Positions 8,603 to 20,314 of a stretch of DNA of 59,059 nucleotides are shown here, piece after piece. The DNA is from DAIMFL01 sp964372215 (GTDB taxonomy: Bacteria > Pseudomonadota > Alphaproteobacteria > Dongiales > Dongiaceae). How positions within the stretch are numbered: the first letter of the stretch is position 1; every line of letters starts with the position of its first letter. The stretch spans positions 1 through 59,059 of the forward strand of contig CAYJQC010000026.1 of assembly GCA_964372215.1 (NCBI GenBank), given 5' to 3'. Under the pieces are notes generated by a model. That model did not search any database, was not told the origin of the DNA, and saw only the letters and a program-made list of their open reading frames with translations. The translations under genes were made by a program, and so were the position numbers.

Positions 8603-10015
8603 TCAGAGCAACTTGCCCGGGTTCATGATGCCCTGGGGGTCGAGCGCCGCCTTGATCCGCTCCATCAGCTCGAACTCGATCGCCGGCTTGTAGCGCCGCA
8701 CCTCGCCGCGCCGGAGCTGGCCGAGGCCGTGCTCGGCGCTGATGCTGCCGCGATGGCGGGCGACGACGTCGTGGACCACGCGGTTGAGCCGGGGAGTCTC
8801 GGCGAGAAACGCCGCCGGCGCCATTGCCGCCGGCTGGATCAGGTTGAAGTGGATGTTGCCGTCGCCGAGATGGCCGAACGCGTAGACGCAAGTGCCGGGC
8901 AGCGCCGCCTCGACCGCCGCGCGCGCCTCGGCCATGAAGCCCGGCACCGCCGCGATCGGTACGGCGACATCGTGCTTGATGCTGGCGCCCGCCGGACGCT
9001 GCGCCTCGACGATGGCCTCGCGCAGGAACCACAGGCGCGCCGCCTGGGCCTCGCTGCGGGCGATCGTGGCGTCGCGCACCAGACCGTCCTCGGCGGCCTG
9101 GGTGAGGGCCTCCTCGGCGATCGTTTCGAGCCGGCTGTCGGTCTGCGCCGAGGTGACCTCGATCAGGACGTAGACCTCGTGGCGGGCGGGCAGGGGATCG
9201 AAGCTGTTCGCCACGTGGCGCATGGCGAGCTCGAGTGCCACGCGCGGGATCAGCTCGAAGCTGGTCAGGCTGTCGCCGGTCGCCGCGCGCATGCGGCCGA
9301 GCAGCGCGACCGCCGCCTCGTGGGTGGCGAGCCCGACGAACGCGCAGACCCGCTCGCGCGGTCGCGGGAACAGCTTCAGCACCGCCGCGGTGATCACGCC
9401 GAGCGTGCCTTCGGCACCGATGAAGAGCTGCTTCAGGTCGTAGCCGGTATTGTCCTTGCGCAGGGCGCGCAGCCCGTCCCACACCCGCCCGTCCGGCAGC
9501 ACCACCTCGAGCCCGAGCGCGAGGTCGCGCATGTTGCCATAGCGCAGCACCGCGATGCCGCCGGCATTGGTCGCGAGATTGCCGCCGATCCGGCAGCTGC
9601 CCTCGGCCGCGAGGCTGAGCGGGAACAGCCGGTCGGCGGCCGCAGCCGCCTCCTGGACCTGCTTCAGCACGCAGCCGGCCTCGACGGTGATGGTGAAGTC
9701 GCCGGGATCGATCGCCCGGACGCGGTTCATGCGCTCCAGCGACAGCACCAGGTTCCGCCCGGCCGGGGCCGGCACGCCGCCGCCGGCCAGCCCGGTATTG
9801 CCGCCTTGCGGGACCACGGCGACAGCCGCCTCGGCGGCGATCGCCACCACGCGCGCCACGTCCTCGGTGCGGCGCGGCCGCACCACGCACAGCGCGCTGC
9901 CGCGATACATCCCGCGCCAGTCGATCAGGAACGGCGCCATCGCGTCGGGGTCCCTGATCAAGTCCTCCGGGCGCAACACGGCGCCCAGCGCCTGGAACAA
10001 TCGCGTCTCGGTCAT
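8603..10015 (-). CDS. FAD-binding oxidoreductase, GlcD / D-2-hydroxyacid dehydrogenase type
   Basis: The 470-residue protein has an N-terminal FAD_binding_4 (PCMH-type) domain and a C-terminal FAD-oxidase_C domain. The pyrophosphate-binding stretch PQGGNTGLAGGG and the segment IGGNLATNAGGIAVLRYGN are typical. Near the C-terminus HLGDGNIHFN and SAEHGLGQ supply the active-site histidines. Members oxidise D-lactate, glycolate or D-2-hydroxyglutarate and pass electrons to quinone or an electron-transfer flavoprotein. No GlcE or GlcF partner lies nearby, which favours a stand-alone D-2-hydroxyglutarate or D-lactate dehydrogenase. I chose the start that begins MTETRLF; the frame stays open upstream only as noncoding read-through. 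Confidence 0.88.
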   Translation of the reverse strand: MTETRLFQALGAVLRPEDLIRDPDAMAPFLIDWRGMYRGSALCVVRPRRTEDVARVVAIAAEAAVAVVPQGGNTGLAGGGVPAPAGRNLVLSLERMNRVRAIDPGDFTITVEAGCVLKQVQEAAAAADRLFPLSLAAEGSCRIGGNLATNAGGIAVLRYGNMRDLALGLEVVLPDGRVWDGLRALRKDNTGYDLKQLFIGAEGTLGVITAAVLKLFPRPRERVCAFVGLATHEAAVALLGRMRAATGDSLTSFELIPRVALELAMRHVANSFDPLPARHEVYVLIEVTSAQTDSRLETIAEEALTQAAEDGLVRDATIARSEAQAARLWFLREAIVEAQRPAGASIKHDVAVPIAAVPGFMAEARAAVEAALPGTCVYAFGHLGDGNIHFNLIQPAAMAPAAFLAETPRLNRVVHDVVARHRGSISAEHGLGQLRRGEVRRYKPAIEFELMERIKAALDPQGIMNPGKLL

Positions 10016-10354
10016 TCGGCGGCGGAGGGCTTGGATCGGGCCATGGGATGCCTCGCGGGAGCATTTGTCGTGCCGGTCGGCGGCGGGCAAAATTTCTGTC
10101 CGTGGCCGGCCACCGGGGGTGGACGGCCGCCGGTCTCCGATCCTTCTCGAACCGGGGCGGAATGTACAGGCTCCAGCGGCGGGCCGGCGCGTCCGGTGTC
10201 CGCGGATGGCGGTACCGGACCACGGCATTGTGCGGCGCCGCCAATCGCGCCACCATCGAGCCGCTTCGGGGCGGGTCGGAACGGGCACCGGAAGCCTGTT
10301 CGCAGGGATCCGGCGATCGGCATCAGGCCGGAATCCGCATGGTCGGGGGAGTTC
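10016..10354. other. Divergent intergenic region between the FAD oxidoreductase and ATP-grasp genes
   Basis: These 339 bp separate two genes transcribed away from each other and must hold both promoters. I see no convincing -35/-10 pair, RNA gene or clean palindrome. The only clear signal is a GGGGGAG Shine-Dalgarno sequence immediately before the ATP-grasp start. Confidence 0.5.
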
Positions 10355-11515
10355 ATGGGGGACGCGCCGCGGGTCCTGATCTTCGGCACGCGCGACTGGA
10401 TCGGGATCTCCCGGCTGCCCGGGGCGCTGGCCCGGGCCGGCTTCGACGTCGCCATCCTGGCACCCCGGAATGCCCACATCGCGCATTCGCGCTTCGTCGA
10501 GCGCTGTTATCTCTACGAGCCGTCCGAGCGCTCGCCGGACCAGGAAGATTTCGCCTCGGTCACGGCCCGGATCTTCCGGTCGCTGGTGGCGGCGATCGAA
10601 TCCTGCGGCCCGCGGCTGGTGATCCCGGCCGACGAGGACGCGGTCACCCTGCTGCGGCTGTTGCCGGGGTCGGGGACGGGCGGCCCGCCGGTCGAGATTT
10701 CAGCGGCGGCACTCGACGTCATGCGCCGCTCGATCGGGGCACCGTGGTTGTGCGGCGTCAGCCGCAATCGCCAGCTCGCCATGACACTCGCCCGCCGCCA
10801 CGCGATTCCGGCGCCGGTCCAGGCGGTTCTCATGACGATCGAGGATGGCCTCGACCTTGCCGGGCGGTGCGGCTATCCGATCGTCCTGAAGACCGAGGGC
10901 AGCGTCGCCGGCGCCGGCATCCGGCTGTGCCGGGACGAGGACGAGCTGCGCCGGGAGCTGCACAGCCTGCTCGCACGCTGTGCCCGGCACTCGGCGCCGC
11001 CGCCGATCGGCCAGCAGTTCATCGCCGGCCGGACCGCCATGCGCAGCGTGGCGGCGGTCGCCGGCGCCGAGCTCGCGGGGATCAGCGCCCTGAAGGAGCG
11101 GGTGCATCCCGAACCGTTCGGGCCGAGCAGCGTGGTACGGTCGATCGACGATCCCGGCATGGCAGAGGCGTCACGGAAATGCGCGGCCGCCCTGGAGCTG
11201 ACCGGCTTCGCCAGCTTCGACTTCATGCTCGGCGCGGCGGACGGGCGCGCCTATCTCATCGAGATCAATCCGCGCCCCTCGCCGATCATCCATCTCGGCG
11301 CGCTTTGGGGCAGCGACCTGTGCGGCGCCCTCCATGCGGGCCTCGTGGGCGTCGCCTACCGCGCGTCGCCTGCCGATCCGTCATGCCAAGTGGTCGCCCT
11401 GTACCCGAACGAACAGGCGCGCGATCCCGACAGTCCCTATCTCACGAGCGCGTTTCACGATGTGCCGCGCGATGATCCGGAGCTCGCGGCGAGCCTGGCC
11501 CGAACCTTGCCTTAG
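10355..11515 (+). CDS. Orphan ATP-grasp family enzyme
   Basis: The 386-residue protein has the ATP-grasp arrangement: an N-terminal Rossmann-like segment (APRVLIFGTRDWIGISRLPG), a central ATP-binding lid (IVLKTEGSVAGAGIRL, about residues 175-195), and a C-terminal metal-binding segment (FDFMLGAADGRAYLIEINPR). ATP-grasp enzymes couple a carboxylate to an amine or thiol through an acylphosphate. It most resembles the carbamoyl-phosphate-synthase-like and peptide-ligase-like members, but the acceptor cannot be told. No amino acid ligase, glycosyltransferase or natural-product genes flank it. The start is supported by GGGGGAG just upstream. Its stop codon overlaps the stop of the convergent permease remnant. 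Confidence 0.8.
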   Translation: MGDAPRVLIFGTRDWIGISRLPGALARAGFDVAILAPRNAHIAHSRFVERCYLYEPSERSPDQEDFASVTARIFRSLVAAIESCGPRLVIPADEDAVTLLRLLPGSGTGGPPVEISAAALDVMRRSIGAPWLCGVSRNRQLAMTLARRHAIPAPVQAVLMTIEDGLDLAGRCGYPIVLKTEGSVAGAGIRLCRDEDELRRELHSLLARCARHSAPPPIGQQFIAGRTAMRSVAAVAGAELAGISALKERVHPEPFGPSSVVRSIDDPGMAEASRKCAAALELTGFASFDFMLGAADGRAYLIEINPRPSPIIHLGALWGSDLCGALHAGLVGVAYRASPADPSCQVVALYPNEQARDPDSPYLTSAFHDVPRDDPELAASLARTLP

Positions 11516-11676
11516 CTCGCCGCGCGCTGCCGGCCATGGATCAGCAGCATGACGATGATCACCACGCCGTAGATCACCTGGCGCCCCGCTTCCTCGATCT
11601 GCATGACCGACAGGATCGATTGCAGCAGGGTGATCAGGATTAGCCCGGCCGCCATCCCCATGTAGCTGCCGGGCAT
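11512..11676 (-). pseudogene. 3' remnant of a sugar ABC transporter permease (RbsC/AraH type)
   Basis: Read on the minus strand, this stretch encodes the C-terminal 54 residues of a BPD_transp_2 permease: PGSYMGMAAGLILITLLQSI, then EEAGRQVIYGVVIIVMLL and a basic tail. The last two transmembrane segments are recognisable, but the preceding 250 or so residues are absent. The frame closes at 11704, and the sequence upstream is that of the histidine kinase promoter. The remnant's stop codon overlaps that of the ATP-grasp gene. I read it as what is left after a deletion or rearrangement of a ribose/arabinose-type transporter operon. Confidence 0.75.
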
Positions 11677-11800
11677 CGCCGATACTTGTTCCGGCCTGGA
11701 CGCCTAGCCCCCGATACTGTTCTTATTGGTTTGATCTCACAACCGATCGCCACTCGATCGGCGATCGGCACCGGATCCAGGGGGCGTTGGAACCCAGCGC

Positions 11801-13846
11801 ATGGGATGGACGAGGATTGGTCACGAACATGCGGCACGCGCGATCTCGGCAGCGTTGCGGATTCTGTCGCAGCCTGCCGGCGCCGGGCTTTCGATCGCGC
11901 TGATTCTCGGCCTGTTTGTCGTGGTTCCCTATCGAGAGCTCCTGCGCACGACCGACGAGACCACGCAGCGCCGCGCGGATCTTCTGGCCGAACAGACCGG
12001 GCTGCGAGCCCAGACATACCTGAGCGCCATCATCAATGCGATCGCGACACTGAGCGCCCGCGAGCCGGCGACGACATTCCAGTCCGAGCCGGCATTCCAA
12101 GATTTCGCCGCCGACATCGATCGATCGTTCCCGGGCATCGTCGCGGTAAACTGGATCGACGACGGCTATACGATCAGGTGGGTCTTTCCGTTCGCTGAAA
12201 ACCGACCTGCGCAGGGCGCCAACCTGTCCGACCATGTGCAGGCGGGGCCGGCGATCCGCGCCGCCGACCGAAGCGGCGAACCCCGGATGACACCGGGGTT
12301 GAATCTGCTGCAGGGGGGCACCGGCTTTGCCGTGTATCTCCCGCTTGCCAATGCTAATGACAATCGGCGGGCCGGCTTCGTCAATCTTGCGTTTCGCGAT
12401 GCCACGCTTCTCGGTCGGATCTTCCCGAATTGGGACGATCCGCAGTCTGCTCTGATCATTTCCAACGGCGTTCGCGACGTGTTTTCTCTCGGTGCCCTGG
12501 CATTCGCCGAAGACGAGATCGTGTCAACCTACGACATTCCGATTCTCGATCAGTCCTGGCGTGTCAAGGTCCTGGTGGCAGTGCCTCATCGCACGCTGGA
12601 CGGGCTGCTCGTCATCGGGCTCTCTCTGGCGGTTGGCATCGGGCTGGCGATGAGCGAGGTGTTGCGCAGGCGCCATCGAGCGATGGAGTCCGAACGCCGT
12701 CTCGCGGTCATTGGCGAGAATGCGCCTGCCGCCATCTATCAGCGCGTGCTGTGGCCGGACGGCCGCGTCACTTTCCCTTATGCCAGCTCTGGGCTTGAAC
12801 ATCTTCTGGGTCCGGCGGCGACCTCGGACCGGTTGCGGCGGGACCCGGGGTACATCTGGGATCGGGTCCGCCCCGAGAATCTCGACCAAATGCGGGAGTC
12901 GATCGAACGCTCGGCGCGCAACATGACGCCGTGGGACGAGGAGTTCCGCGTCCTGCGGGATGATGGCAAGACGATCTGGCTCAATGGAATCTCGCGGCCC
13001 TACCGCGATGCGCGAGGCTGCGTCGTCTGGGACGGCATACTCATCGACATCACCAAGCGCAAGGAAGCCGAACTGGCGCTGGCTCAATCGGAAGAGCAGC
13101 TTCGTCAGCTCCAGCGCATGGAATCGATCGGCCAGCTCACCGGCGGCATCGCCCACGACTTCAACAACATGCTCACGGTCGTCCTGGGCAACCTGGACTT
13201 GGCCGTGAGCCGCCTGGAGGACAATCCCAGGGCCCGCGAAGAGATCTTGCTGGCCATCGATGCGTCGGAGCGCGGCGCGGAGCTGACCCGTCGGTTGCTG
13301 GCCTTCGCCAGGAAGCAGCCGTTGATGCCCAAGCCGCTCGACGTCAACGATCTCACGCGGGGTGTCGAGAGAATGGTGCACAGAGTCCTGGGTGACAATG
13401 TCGACGTCGAGCTCGATCTCGCCGCTTCCCCTTGGGTGGCCTTCTGCGACCCGGCCCAGCTGGAAAGCGCACTCGTCAACCTGGCCGTCAACGCGCGCGA
13501 CGCGATGTCCGCCGGCGGCCGCCTGACCATGTTGACTGCGAATTGCGTACTCGACGATGCGTTCGTCCAGGCGAATGCCGACGCACGAAAAGGGGAGTAC
13601 GTGGCGATTTCCGTGACCGACACCGGCTCGGGAATGTCGCCGGAAGTCGCTGTGCGCGTCTTCGAGCCGTTCTTCACCACCAAGGAGTTTGGCAAGGGGA
13701 CCGGTCTCGGTCTCGCCATGGTCTATGGATTCGTGAAGCAATCGGGCGGGCATGTCGTCGTCGACAGCGCGCCCGGGCGGGGCACCACCGTGACTTTATA
13801 CCTGCCTCGCGCCCGGGCGACGCCGGATTCCCAGGATGCGGCATGA
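11801..13846 (+). CDS. Membrane sensor histidine kinase with CHASE and PAS domains
   Basis: The 681-residue kinase has one transmembrane segment (about 29-46), an extracytoplasmic CHASE-type sensor (about 60-260, including NWIDDGYTIRWVFPF), a second transmembrane segment (about 267-285), a PAS domain (about 300-425), HisKA and HATPase_c. The phosphoacceptor is His452 in GGIAHDFNNML. The N box (LVNLAVNARDAM), G1 (DTGSGMS) and G2 (GKGTGLGLAM) are intact. Unlike the hybrid kinase at 46791, it has no receiver domain, and no response-regulator gene is adjacent, so it is an orphan kinase. CHASE domains bind small extracellular ligands; this one is unknown. It starts directly after the permease remnant. 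Confidence 0.9.
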   Translation: MGWTRIGHEHAARAISAALRILSQPAGAGLSIALILGLFVVVPYRELLRTTDETTQRRADLLAEQTGLRAQTYLSAIINAIATLSAREPATTFQSEPAFQDFAADIDRSFPGIVAVNWIDDGYTIRWVFPFAENRPAQGANLSDHVQAGPAIRAADRSGEPRMTPGLNLLQGGTGFAVYLPLANANDNRRAGFVNLAFRDATLLGRIFPNWDDPQSALIISNGVRDVFSLGALAFAEDEIVSTYDIPILDQSWRVKVLVAVPHRTLDGLLVIGLSLAVGIGLAMSEVLRRRHRAMESERRLAVIGENAPAAIYQRVLWPDGRVTFPYASSGLEHLLGPAATSDRLRRDPGYIWDRVRPENLDQMRESIERSARNMTPWDEEFRVLRDDGKTIWLNGISRPYRDARGCVVWDGILIDITKRKEAELALAQSEEQLRQLQRMESIGQLTGGIAHDFNNMLTVVLGNLDLAVSRLEDNPRAREEILLAIDASERGAELTRRLLAFARKQPLMPKPLDVNDLTRGVERMVHRVLGDNVDVELDLAASPWVAFCDPAQLESALVNLAVNARDAMSAGGRLTMLTANCVLDDAFVQANADARKGEYVAISVTDTGSGMSPEVAVRVFEPFFTTKEFGKGTGLGLAMVYGFVKQSGGHVVVDSAPGRGTTVTLYLPRARATPDSQDAA

Positions 13847-13940
13847 TAGGCGGCGCCGGTCCGCAATCTCGAGCGTCGCGCCGTCGGTTCGCGCCGACTC
13901 CGTTGCACAGGCACGTTTCCGCCCGATTCCGCCGCGGTCC

Positions 13941-14618
13941 TCAGCTATGCGCCCCGAACTCCCCGGGAAACAGCCCGGCGAGATAGCGATAGATGAGGCG
14001 GCGGGCCGCGGCGCGATCGAATCCTTCGCCCTCGGCCATTATGTCCTGCCAGATGATCTCGCGCAGTCCGGCGAAGGCCTTCGCGGTCGCTTCCGCGTCC
14101 AGATTCCGGTATCCGCCCCGCTCGATCAGCAGTCCGAAAAGCAGCACCAGATCCTTGAATTCGTCGCGATCGACCTGTGCCACCCGGTCCAGATACACCC
14201 GGCGCGCACCGGCCTCGCCCCAGAAGCCATACCACACCGCGATCTTGTTCACGCTGGCGACCGCCGGGTCGAGATAGAGATCGACCAGCCGGCCGAGCGC
14301 CGCCGCCGGATCGTCGGCGCCTCCGGCGGTGGCGCCGCGGCGCGCCGCGTCGAACTCGGCGCCGGTGTGCTCCAGGGCGGCGATCAGCAGCGCCTCCTTG
14401 CGCTTGAAATGCAGGATCACCGTGCCGGCGGCAATGCCGGCCGCGGCCGCCACCCGGTCGATGGTGGTGCCGGAAAGGCTGTGCTCGGCGATCACCTCGA
14501 TGGTGGCCGCCAGGATCTCGCGGTGAGTGCGCTCCGCCGACAATGCGCTGCGCCGTGGCGTGACGGCGGCCAATGTTTCAGCCTGCTTCATCGGGGATGC
14601 ATCCTGCGGCGCCGTCAT
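13941..14618 (-). CDS. TetR/AcrR-family transcriptional regulator, BetI-like
   Basis: The 225-residue protein has an N-terminal helix-turn-helix (about 28-75: TTIDRVAAAAGIAAGTVILH) and a ligand-binding C-terminal half containing AVWYGFWGEAG, which resembles the BetI/TetR_C class. An internal start at 14591 (216 residues) is possible because AGGA lies upstream of it. The gene follows the ABC ATPase by 67 bp on the same strand, so it is probably the last cistron of the peptide-transporter operon. A TetR-type operator sits in that operon's promoter region (20348-20361), so this protein is the natural candidate to bind it. Its inducer is unknown. Confidence 0.87.
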   Translation of the reverse strand: MTAPQDASPMKQAETLAAVTPRRSALSAERTHREILAATIEVIAEHSLSGTTIDRVAAAAGIAAGTVILHFKRKEALLIAALEHTGAEFDAARRGATAGGADDPAAALGRLVDLYLDPAVASVNKIAVWYGFWGEAGARRVYLDRVAQVDRDEFKDLVLLFGLLIERGGYRNLDAEATAKAFAGLREIIWQDIMAEGEGFDRAAARRLIYRYLAGLFPGEFGAHS

Positions 14619-14685
14619 GCGGCCGGCGCTCGCTCGAGGAACCTGTCCATCGCGTATCGCAATTCATCATGAGCGTAAACCGCTT

Positions 14686-16751
<2,066 letters not shown>

Positions 16752-16755
<4 letters not shown>

Positions 16756-17648
16756 ACCGGCGCCTTCTGGGCGCGGTCGATGCCGAGCGCCTTGCCCAGC
16801 GCGTCCGCCGTCAGGTTGATGCCGATGATCAGGCTGCCGAGCGCCACCACCGGCGGCAGCACGGTCCAGGCCGCGAGCTGCAGGTAGAGCCGCGCGTCGG
16901 AGACCATCAGGCCCCAGTCGGCGTTGGGCGGGGAGATGCCGAAGCCGAGGAAGGACAGCGAGCTGAAGCCGAGCAGCATCCAGGACCATTCCATGGCGCC
17001 CTCGACCAGCAGCACGTCGCGCACGTTCGGCAGCAGTTCGCGGAACACGATGGTGCCCACCCGCTCGCCGCGGGCGCGCGCCGCGGCGATGAAGTCGCGG
17101 GCCACCACGTCGAGCGTCGCGGCGCGTGCCACGCGCACCACCGGCAAGCCATAGAAGAAGGCGAGGGTCGGGATCAGCACGGTGCCGCCGGTCCCCATCA
17201 CGCTGATGATCATCAGCACGAACAGCAGCCAGGGAATCGCGAGCAGGGCGTCGATCACCCGCATCAGGGACTCGTCGACCTTGCCGCCGACCAGCCCGGT
17301 GACGATTCCGAGCAGCCCGCCCCAGGCGATCGCCAGCACCGTCGCCACGGTGGTGATGACCAGGGCCTGGCGGCCGCCGAGCAGGGTGCGGCTGAACACG
17401 TCGCGGCCGAGATGGTCGGTGCCGAACCAATATGTCGCCGACGGCGCGTGGAGCACGTCGGCAGCGTATTGCATGGTGAAGTCGTGGGGCGCGAGCCAGG
17501 GCGAGATCGCCGCGATCAGCAGGTGCAGCCCGACCAGGACCACCCCGACCAGCCCCGACGGGGTCGACGCCACGTCCGCCAGCAGTCGCCCGGCGCGGCC
17601 GAGTCGGCTGCCGCCGGCATGTTCGAGAGGCTTGGCGACGCTCGACAT
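16752..17648 (-). CDS. Peptide-type ABC transporter permease, DppC-like
   Basis: The 298-residue inner-membrane protein has the OppC_N N-terminal segment followed by a BPD_transp_1 domain with about six transmembrane helices. The coupling region (ARARGERVGTIVFRELLPNV) lies near residues 188-208. The conserved motif YWFGTDHLGRDVFSR of DppC proteins is present near residues 73-87. It lies 4 bp after the DppB-like gene and overlaps the ATPase gene. Confidence 0.94.
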
Positions 17649-17652
17649 CGCG

Positions 17653-18603
17653 CTAGGCCCGCGCCGTGCGCAACCGCGGATTGAGCATGAGGCTCAACAG
17701 ATCGGCGCCCAGGTTCACGGCGATATAAATCACCGACATGATGAGGGCGATGCACTGCACCGTCGGCAGGTCGCGGTCGGAAACCGCATCGACCGACAGG
17801 CGTCCGATTCCGGGATAGTTGAACACCACTTCGATCACCACGACGCCGCCCAGCAGCCAGGCGATGGTGAGGGCGACCAGGCTGATGGTCGGCAGCAGGG
17901 CATTCGGCAGCACGTAGCGCCATACCATCTGGCGGTACGGCACGCCCTTGAGGCGGGCCATCTGCACGTACTCGCTGGCCAGCACCTCGATCACGCTGGT
18001 GCGCACCATGCGCAGGATATGCGCGGTCATGATCAGGGCGAGGGCGATGACCGGCATCGGCAGGGCCGGCAGCAGATCGGCGATCGGCGCCCCGACATTG
18101 GCCGTGACGATTCCCGAGGACCACCCGAGCCAGGCGCTGAAGATCAGGATCAGCAGCGTGGACGAGACGAACTCGGGCAGGGTCATGGCGACGATCGCGG
18201 CGGTCGAGACCACGACGTCGGTCGGTCGGTCGCGCCGCAGTCCCGCCATCACGCCGAGCGCGATGGCGGTCGGGATGCCGACCAGGGCCGCGGCAAAGGC
18301 CAGCAGCGCCGTGTTGCGCAGCCGCGGGAAGACCACGTCCGCGATCGGCTTGTGCCGCTTCATGGAATAGCCGAGATCGCCCTGCAGCATGCCGCCCGCC
18401 CAGTCGGCAAAGCGCTCGGCCGCCGGCCGCTCCAGGCCGAAGTCCCGGCGGCAATTCTCCAGCCGCGTGCCCTGGGCGGCGCGGCCGAGATAGGCAGTGC
18501 AGGCGTCGCCCGGCAGCGACTCGACGGCGACGAAGATGAACATGGCCACGCCCACCAGCGTGGCCAGGCCCCAGAACACCCGGTTGAGCACCAGCCTCAG
18601 CAT
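17653..18603 (-). CDS. Peptide-type ABC transporter permease, DppB-like
   Basis: The 316-residue permease begins MLRLVLNRVFWGLATLVGVA, the typical DppB/NikB N-terminal helix, followed by a periplasmic loop and a BPD_transp_1 domain. The coupling segment is ARLKGVPYRQMVWRYVLPNA. It pairs with the DppC-like protein to form the membrane channel. It follows the binding-protein gene by 77 bp, enough for a partial transcript end that would favour the binding protein. Confidence 0.94.
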   Translation of the reverse strand: MLRLVLNRVFWGLATLVGVAMFIFVAVESLPGDACTAYLGRAAQGTRLENCRRDFGLERPAAERFADWAGGMLQGDLGYSMKRHKPIADVVFPRLRNTALLAFAAALVGIPTAIALGVMAGLRRDRPTDVVVSTAAIVAMTLPEFVSSTLLILIFSAWLGWSSGIVTANVGAPIADLLPALPMPVIALALIMTAHILRMVRTSVIEVLASEYVQMARLKGVPYRQMVWRYVLPNALLPTISLVALTIAWLLGGVVVIEVVFNYPGIGRLSVDAVSDRDLPTVQCIALIMSVIYIAVNLGADLLSLMLNPRLRTARA

Positions 18604-18680
18604 GGCTCAGATTCCGGCGCCGGACGGGCGCGGTCCGGCACCGCCGGTGTCTGCCCCGCCCCGCCCGTCGCAGGCACCGG

Positions 18681-20171
18681 TCACTCGACCGTGATGCTCT
18701 CCCAATGCAGGCTGTCGGACATCACGGGATCGACCCCCTTCACGTTGGCGCGGAACACCCGCGCAATGTTCCGGAAGTAGGGGATGAAGGCGCCGCCTTC
18801 ATCGAACAGCTTCTGCTGGGCCTCGACGTAGAGCGCCTTGCGCTTGGCGAAGTCCGGCTCGGCGCGGGCCTGGTCCAGCAGCGCGTCGAAGCCGGGATCG
18901 GCGTAGTAGCTTTCGTTCCACGCGGCATCGGATCGGAAGGCCTCCGCCAGGATCTGGGCCGCCGGGCGCTGGCCCCAGCCGGTGACGAAGAACGGCTCCT
19001 TCATCCAGACGTCGTCCCAGTAGCCGTCCGCTGCGGTCATCACCAGGTTGACGCGGATGCCGGCGGGCTTCACCTGCTGCTGATAGGCCTCGACCAGGCT
19101 GACATAGGTCGCCCCGACATCGCTGGTGAAGACGTCGACATCGATGCCGTCGGGATAGCCGGCCTCGGCCAGCAGCTTCTTCGCGCCCGCGACGTCGGCG
19201 CTGCAGCCGCCGTCCCAGTGATAGGGGTCACCCGGCCAGACCGGGTTGTCGCAGGCAACGTGGCCGCCTTCATCGCCCAGGACGATCTGGATGATTGCGT
19301 TGCGGTCGACGGCGATGCGCAGCGCCTTGCGGACCCGCGGGTCATCGAAAGGCTTGGTATCGGTGCGCATGATCAGCCCGTCCCAATCGCCGCTCTCGAC
19401 GCGCTGGGTGGTGTACTGCGACGGGTCGGAGAACAGGGCGAGCTGCTTCGGGTCGATCGAGTCGATGTAGTCGATCTGGCCGGCCTGCAGCGCCTGGATG
19501 CGGGCGACGCTGTCGGTGATGGCGATGATCTCGACGCGGTCGACTCCCGGCTTGCCGCGGAAATGGCTGGGATTGGCGACCAGAACCGTGGTGCCCTCGA
19601 CCTCCATGGTGTCGACGGTGAACGGGCCGGTGCCGATCGGGTGCTCGTTGATGGTGTCGCCCGAGCCCTCGGGGATCATCAGCGCGCGGTAGTCGGTGAG
19701 CAGGATCGGCAGGTCCGCGTCGGACGCCTTCATCACCACCCTGACGGTCAATGGATCGACCACGTCGACCCGCTCGATGTTTTCGAGCACCGGGCGCAGC
19801 GGCGAATCGAGATCGGGGTCGATCATGCGCATCAGCGAATAGGCGACGTCGCCGGCATCGAACGCCGACCCGTCGGAGAACGTCACGCCCTCGTGGAGCT
19901 TGAACTCCCAGATGCGCTCGCCGTCCTCGGCGTGCCACTCGGTCGCCAGCTCCGGCTGCGGCAGGCCGCCGGGGCCGGAAAAGACCAGGCGGTTGTAGAC
20001 CATGTTGATGGCCGGCCAGAACCGGTTGGTGTCGTACGGATCCATGCTCTCGGCACCGCCGCCCTCGAGCTCGTGCGAGATGCGGAACACGAACTCGGCG
20101 GCGGCCGGCTGCGTCAGCAGCGCCGCCGGCATCAGCACGGCAAACGCCGCGCTCGCAATCAACTTGTACAT
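18681..20171 (-). CDS. Peptide-type ABC transporter substrate-binding protein (SBP_bac_5)
   Basis: The 496-residue periplasmic protein has a signal peptide (residues 1 to about 25, ending QPAAAEF) and an SBP_bac_5 fold. Typical signatures are SMDPYDTNRFWPAINMVYNR near the N-terminus and the block WEFKLHEGVTFSDGSAFDA. Family members bind di- and oligopeptides, nickel, haem or opines, so the ligand is not predictable. The start is fixed by a strong GGGAGGAG 4 nt before the ATG and by the signal peptide; the open frame upstream is noncoding. It is the first gene of the importer operon and is divergent from the EEP hydrolase. Confidence 0.94.
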   Translation of the reverse strand: MYKLIASAAFAVLMPAALLTQPAAAEFVFRISHELEGGGAESMDPYDTNRFWPAINMVYNRLVFSGPGGLPQPELATEWHAEDGERIWEFKLHEGVTFSDGSAFDAGDVAYSLMRMIDPDLDSPLRPVLENIERVDVVDPLTVRVVMKASDADLPILLTDYRALMIPEGSGDTINEHPIGTGPFTVDTMEVEGTTVLVANPSHFRGKPGVDRVEIIAITDSVARIQALQAGQIDYIDSIDPKQLALFSDPSQYTTQRVESGDWDGLIMRTDTKPFDDPRVRKALRIAVDRNAIIQIVLGDEGGHVACDNPVWPGDPYHWDGGCSADVAGAKKLLAEAGYPDGIDVDVFTSDVGATYVSLVEAYQQQVKPAGIRVNLVMTAADGYWDDVWMKEPFFVTGWGQRPAAQILAEAFRSDAAWNESYYADPGFDALLDQARAEPDFAKRKALYVEAQQKLFDEGGAFIPYFRNIARVFRANVKGVDPVMSDSLHWESITVE

Positions 20172-20314
20172 CGGACTCCTCCCTGGGGCTTCGCGACGGG
20201 CGGCGGCGCGTTCGGAGCAGCCGTTCGCCCGGATTTGCGGACATTCGTCGGCAGCGCGCTGGCGATCGTTTCTGGCCGGAAGCTTGAATGCCTCCTGGTT
20301 CAGCCCATCAGTCG

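Noticed and set aside
13847..13940. Terminator between the CHASE kinase and tetR
   Set aside because: Only a 5-bp stem (GTCGG/CCGAC) is present, with no U-tract; too weak to call.
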